64,000 bases of DNA from Turnera subulata (taxonomy: Eukaryota; Streptophyta; Magnoliopsida; Malpighiales; Passifloraceae): positions 349,541-413,540 of the forward strand of contig JAKUCV010007776.1 in the NCBI GenBank assembly GCA_028386065.3, written 5' to 3'. Numbering within the stretch: position 1 is the first letter of the stretch; each line of letters opens with the position of its first letter. This document shows, one piece after another, positions 63,150 through 64,000 of this stretch. Below the pieces are notes generated by a model, which saw only the letters and a program-made list of their open reading frames with translations, did no database searches and was not told the DNA's origin. The position numbers and the translations under genes were made by a program.

Positions 63150-64000
63150 ATATTAATTTTCACTTATTTTTTAATTTTTTGAAAAATATACAATTATTTC
63201 TTTTTTTTTTTTTGAAATAGAGTTGATTTTGGTCATTGCAATCATTTCATTTGAGAAAGTAAAACAAAAAGAGAGGAGTATAGTGATCGTTGTGAGGATA
63301 CAATGAAGAAATAGAGAATCGGAGAAGAAGCGCTATTGAGGATCATTTGCCTATTCTTTGTTTTTTTTTTTTTTTTCCCTCTCTCTTGTTTTATTTTAAT
63401 GGTGACTTAGTGTTGTTTACCAAACTTCAGGGATTGGTATAAGTGCTTGCTTATTTGTTTTTTTTTTGGTAATCAAAATAAAAGCATGGTGAGGATCCAT
63501 TCCAGACATTTTCAGCAAGGTGAATCATTCATCCCCTGAAAGAAATGAAACACACGAAAACAGCAAACTACCAGTGAGCAGTTCACCGTTATGATCACCC
63601 AAACCACTAGCAATTCTCTCAAATTTGTAGTATTTGTTAGAACTTATATATCCACCAAAAAGAAGAAGAGGAAAAAATAAAGCACCGGTGATCCTTAATC
63701 TTAGTAGTACGGGGGGATGGTCCAAATTCACAAATCCCAGCAGTGCGAAACATCCATGAAGAAAAGGAAACACACGGAAACTGCAAACTACCGGTGTTTA
63801 TTGAATGGTCTAGAAGGGATTATATCTTATCCACCCAGAAGACGGGATTATGTTATCTTCTTTCTTTCCTTGAAAAAATATGTGAAAATTAAATGACCAA
63901 TTAAAAATCATGAGGAACGTATATATGGACAAAAGGATTGACTTCAGTATTTTCGTCAATGTCTTTATTCAAGGTTTCGTTATGGGCAGGGCACAGCACA
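63150..64000. other. Right edge, unassigned
   Basis: No gene supported. T-runs at 63200-63213 and 63361-63376. A 36-40 base direct repeat, cacacgaaaacagcaaactacc at 63550 and cacacggaaactgcaaactacc at 63770, separated by about 220 bases, could mark an old insertion. Confidence 0.4.

Noticed and set aside
1..64000. tRNA, rRNA or snRNA genes
   Set aside because: I looked for cloverleaf-type and CCA-adjacent A/B-box patterns by eye and found none that I could support.

Overview
This window is repeat-dense nuclear DNA of a flowering plant, most likely a eudicot. The evidence is an intronless family-1 UDP-glycosyltransferase, an egg-cell-secreted EC1-type gene, plant SKP1-like genes, a decayed GH1 beta-glucosidase with plant-style introns, and plant-type Ty1/copia, Ty3/gypsy, L1-like LINE, hAT and MITE insertions. 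I could not settle the species. Host genes lie only between about 37.6 and 62.3 kb. Two runs of Ns (32682-32712 and 50976-51050) are assembly gaps.

Left part (1-32.4 kb) is almost entirely mobile DNA. In order: a 0.8 kb hAT-like element with a perfect 8-bp target duplication (293-1098); a minus-strand LTR element carrying only gag and protease (1623-5146); then a tandem duplication of that element's LTR end plus its downstream flank (about 4675-12338 and 12538-29785). Copy 1 was later hit by a 2.9 kb solo LTR (5739-8646) and a short LINE without reverse transcriptase (8681-10915). Copy 2 was hit by a long, decayed L1-type LINE (14333-29066). That LINE is itself interrupted by a 186-bp hAT MITE (14829-15014), a 1.3 kb solo LTR (19927-21262) and a nearly complete Ty3/gypsy element (21526-28990). 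Most of these boundaries are supported by target-site duplications I could read directly. A PIF/Harbinger-type MITE (30379-30815) and another LINE piece (31423-32403) follow.

Middle part (32.4-49 kb): a Ty1/copia element (32409 to about 37544) has one open gag-pol frame that meets an assembly gap at its 5' end. After it come an SKP1-like C-terminal fragment, a LINE flanked by unusually long (about 62 bp) direct repeats, and a repeated host module. In the module an EC1 gene on the minus strand and an SKP1-like gene on the plus strand face away from each other across a shared spacer. One EC1 ORF (40528-40953) and two SKP1-like ORFs (41810-42460, 48089-48529) are open; the other copies are broken. 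Both open SKP1-like ORFs have lost the usual C-terminus.

Right part (49.3-64 kb): a minus-strand LTR element (49298-57296) has its gag-pol replaced by a 2.3 kb cargo with two antisense reading frames, each behind its own TATA-like box. Then come another deleted SKP1-like copy (58377-58590), an intact UGT gene (59389-60831), a two-exon GH1 beta-glucosidase relic on the minus strand (61840-62240) and a long-inverted-repeat element (62231-63149). The intact host genes probably act independently (gamete secretion, SCF ubiquitin ligase, small-molecule glucosylation); only the EC1/SKP1 pair recurs as a unit.
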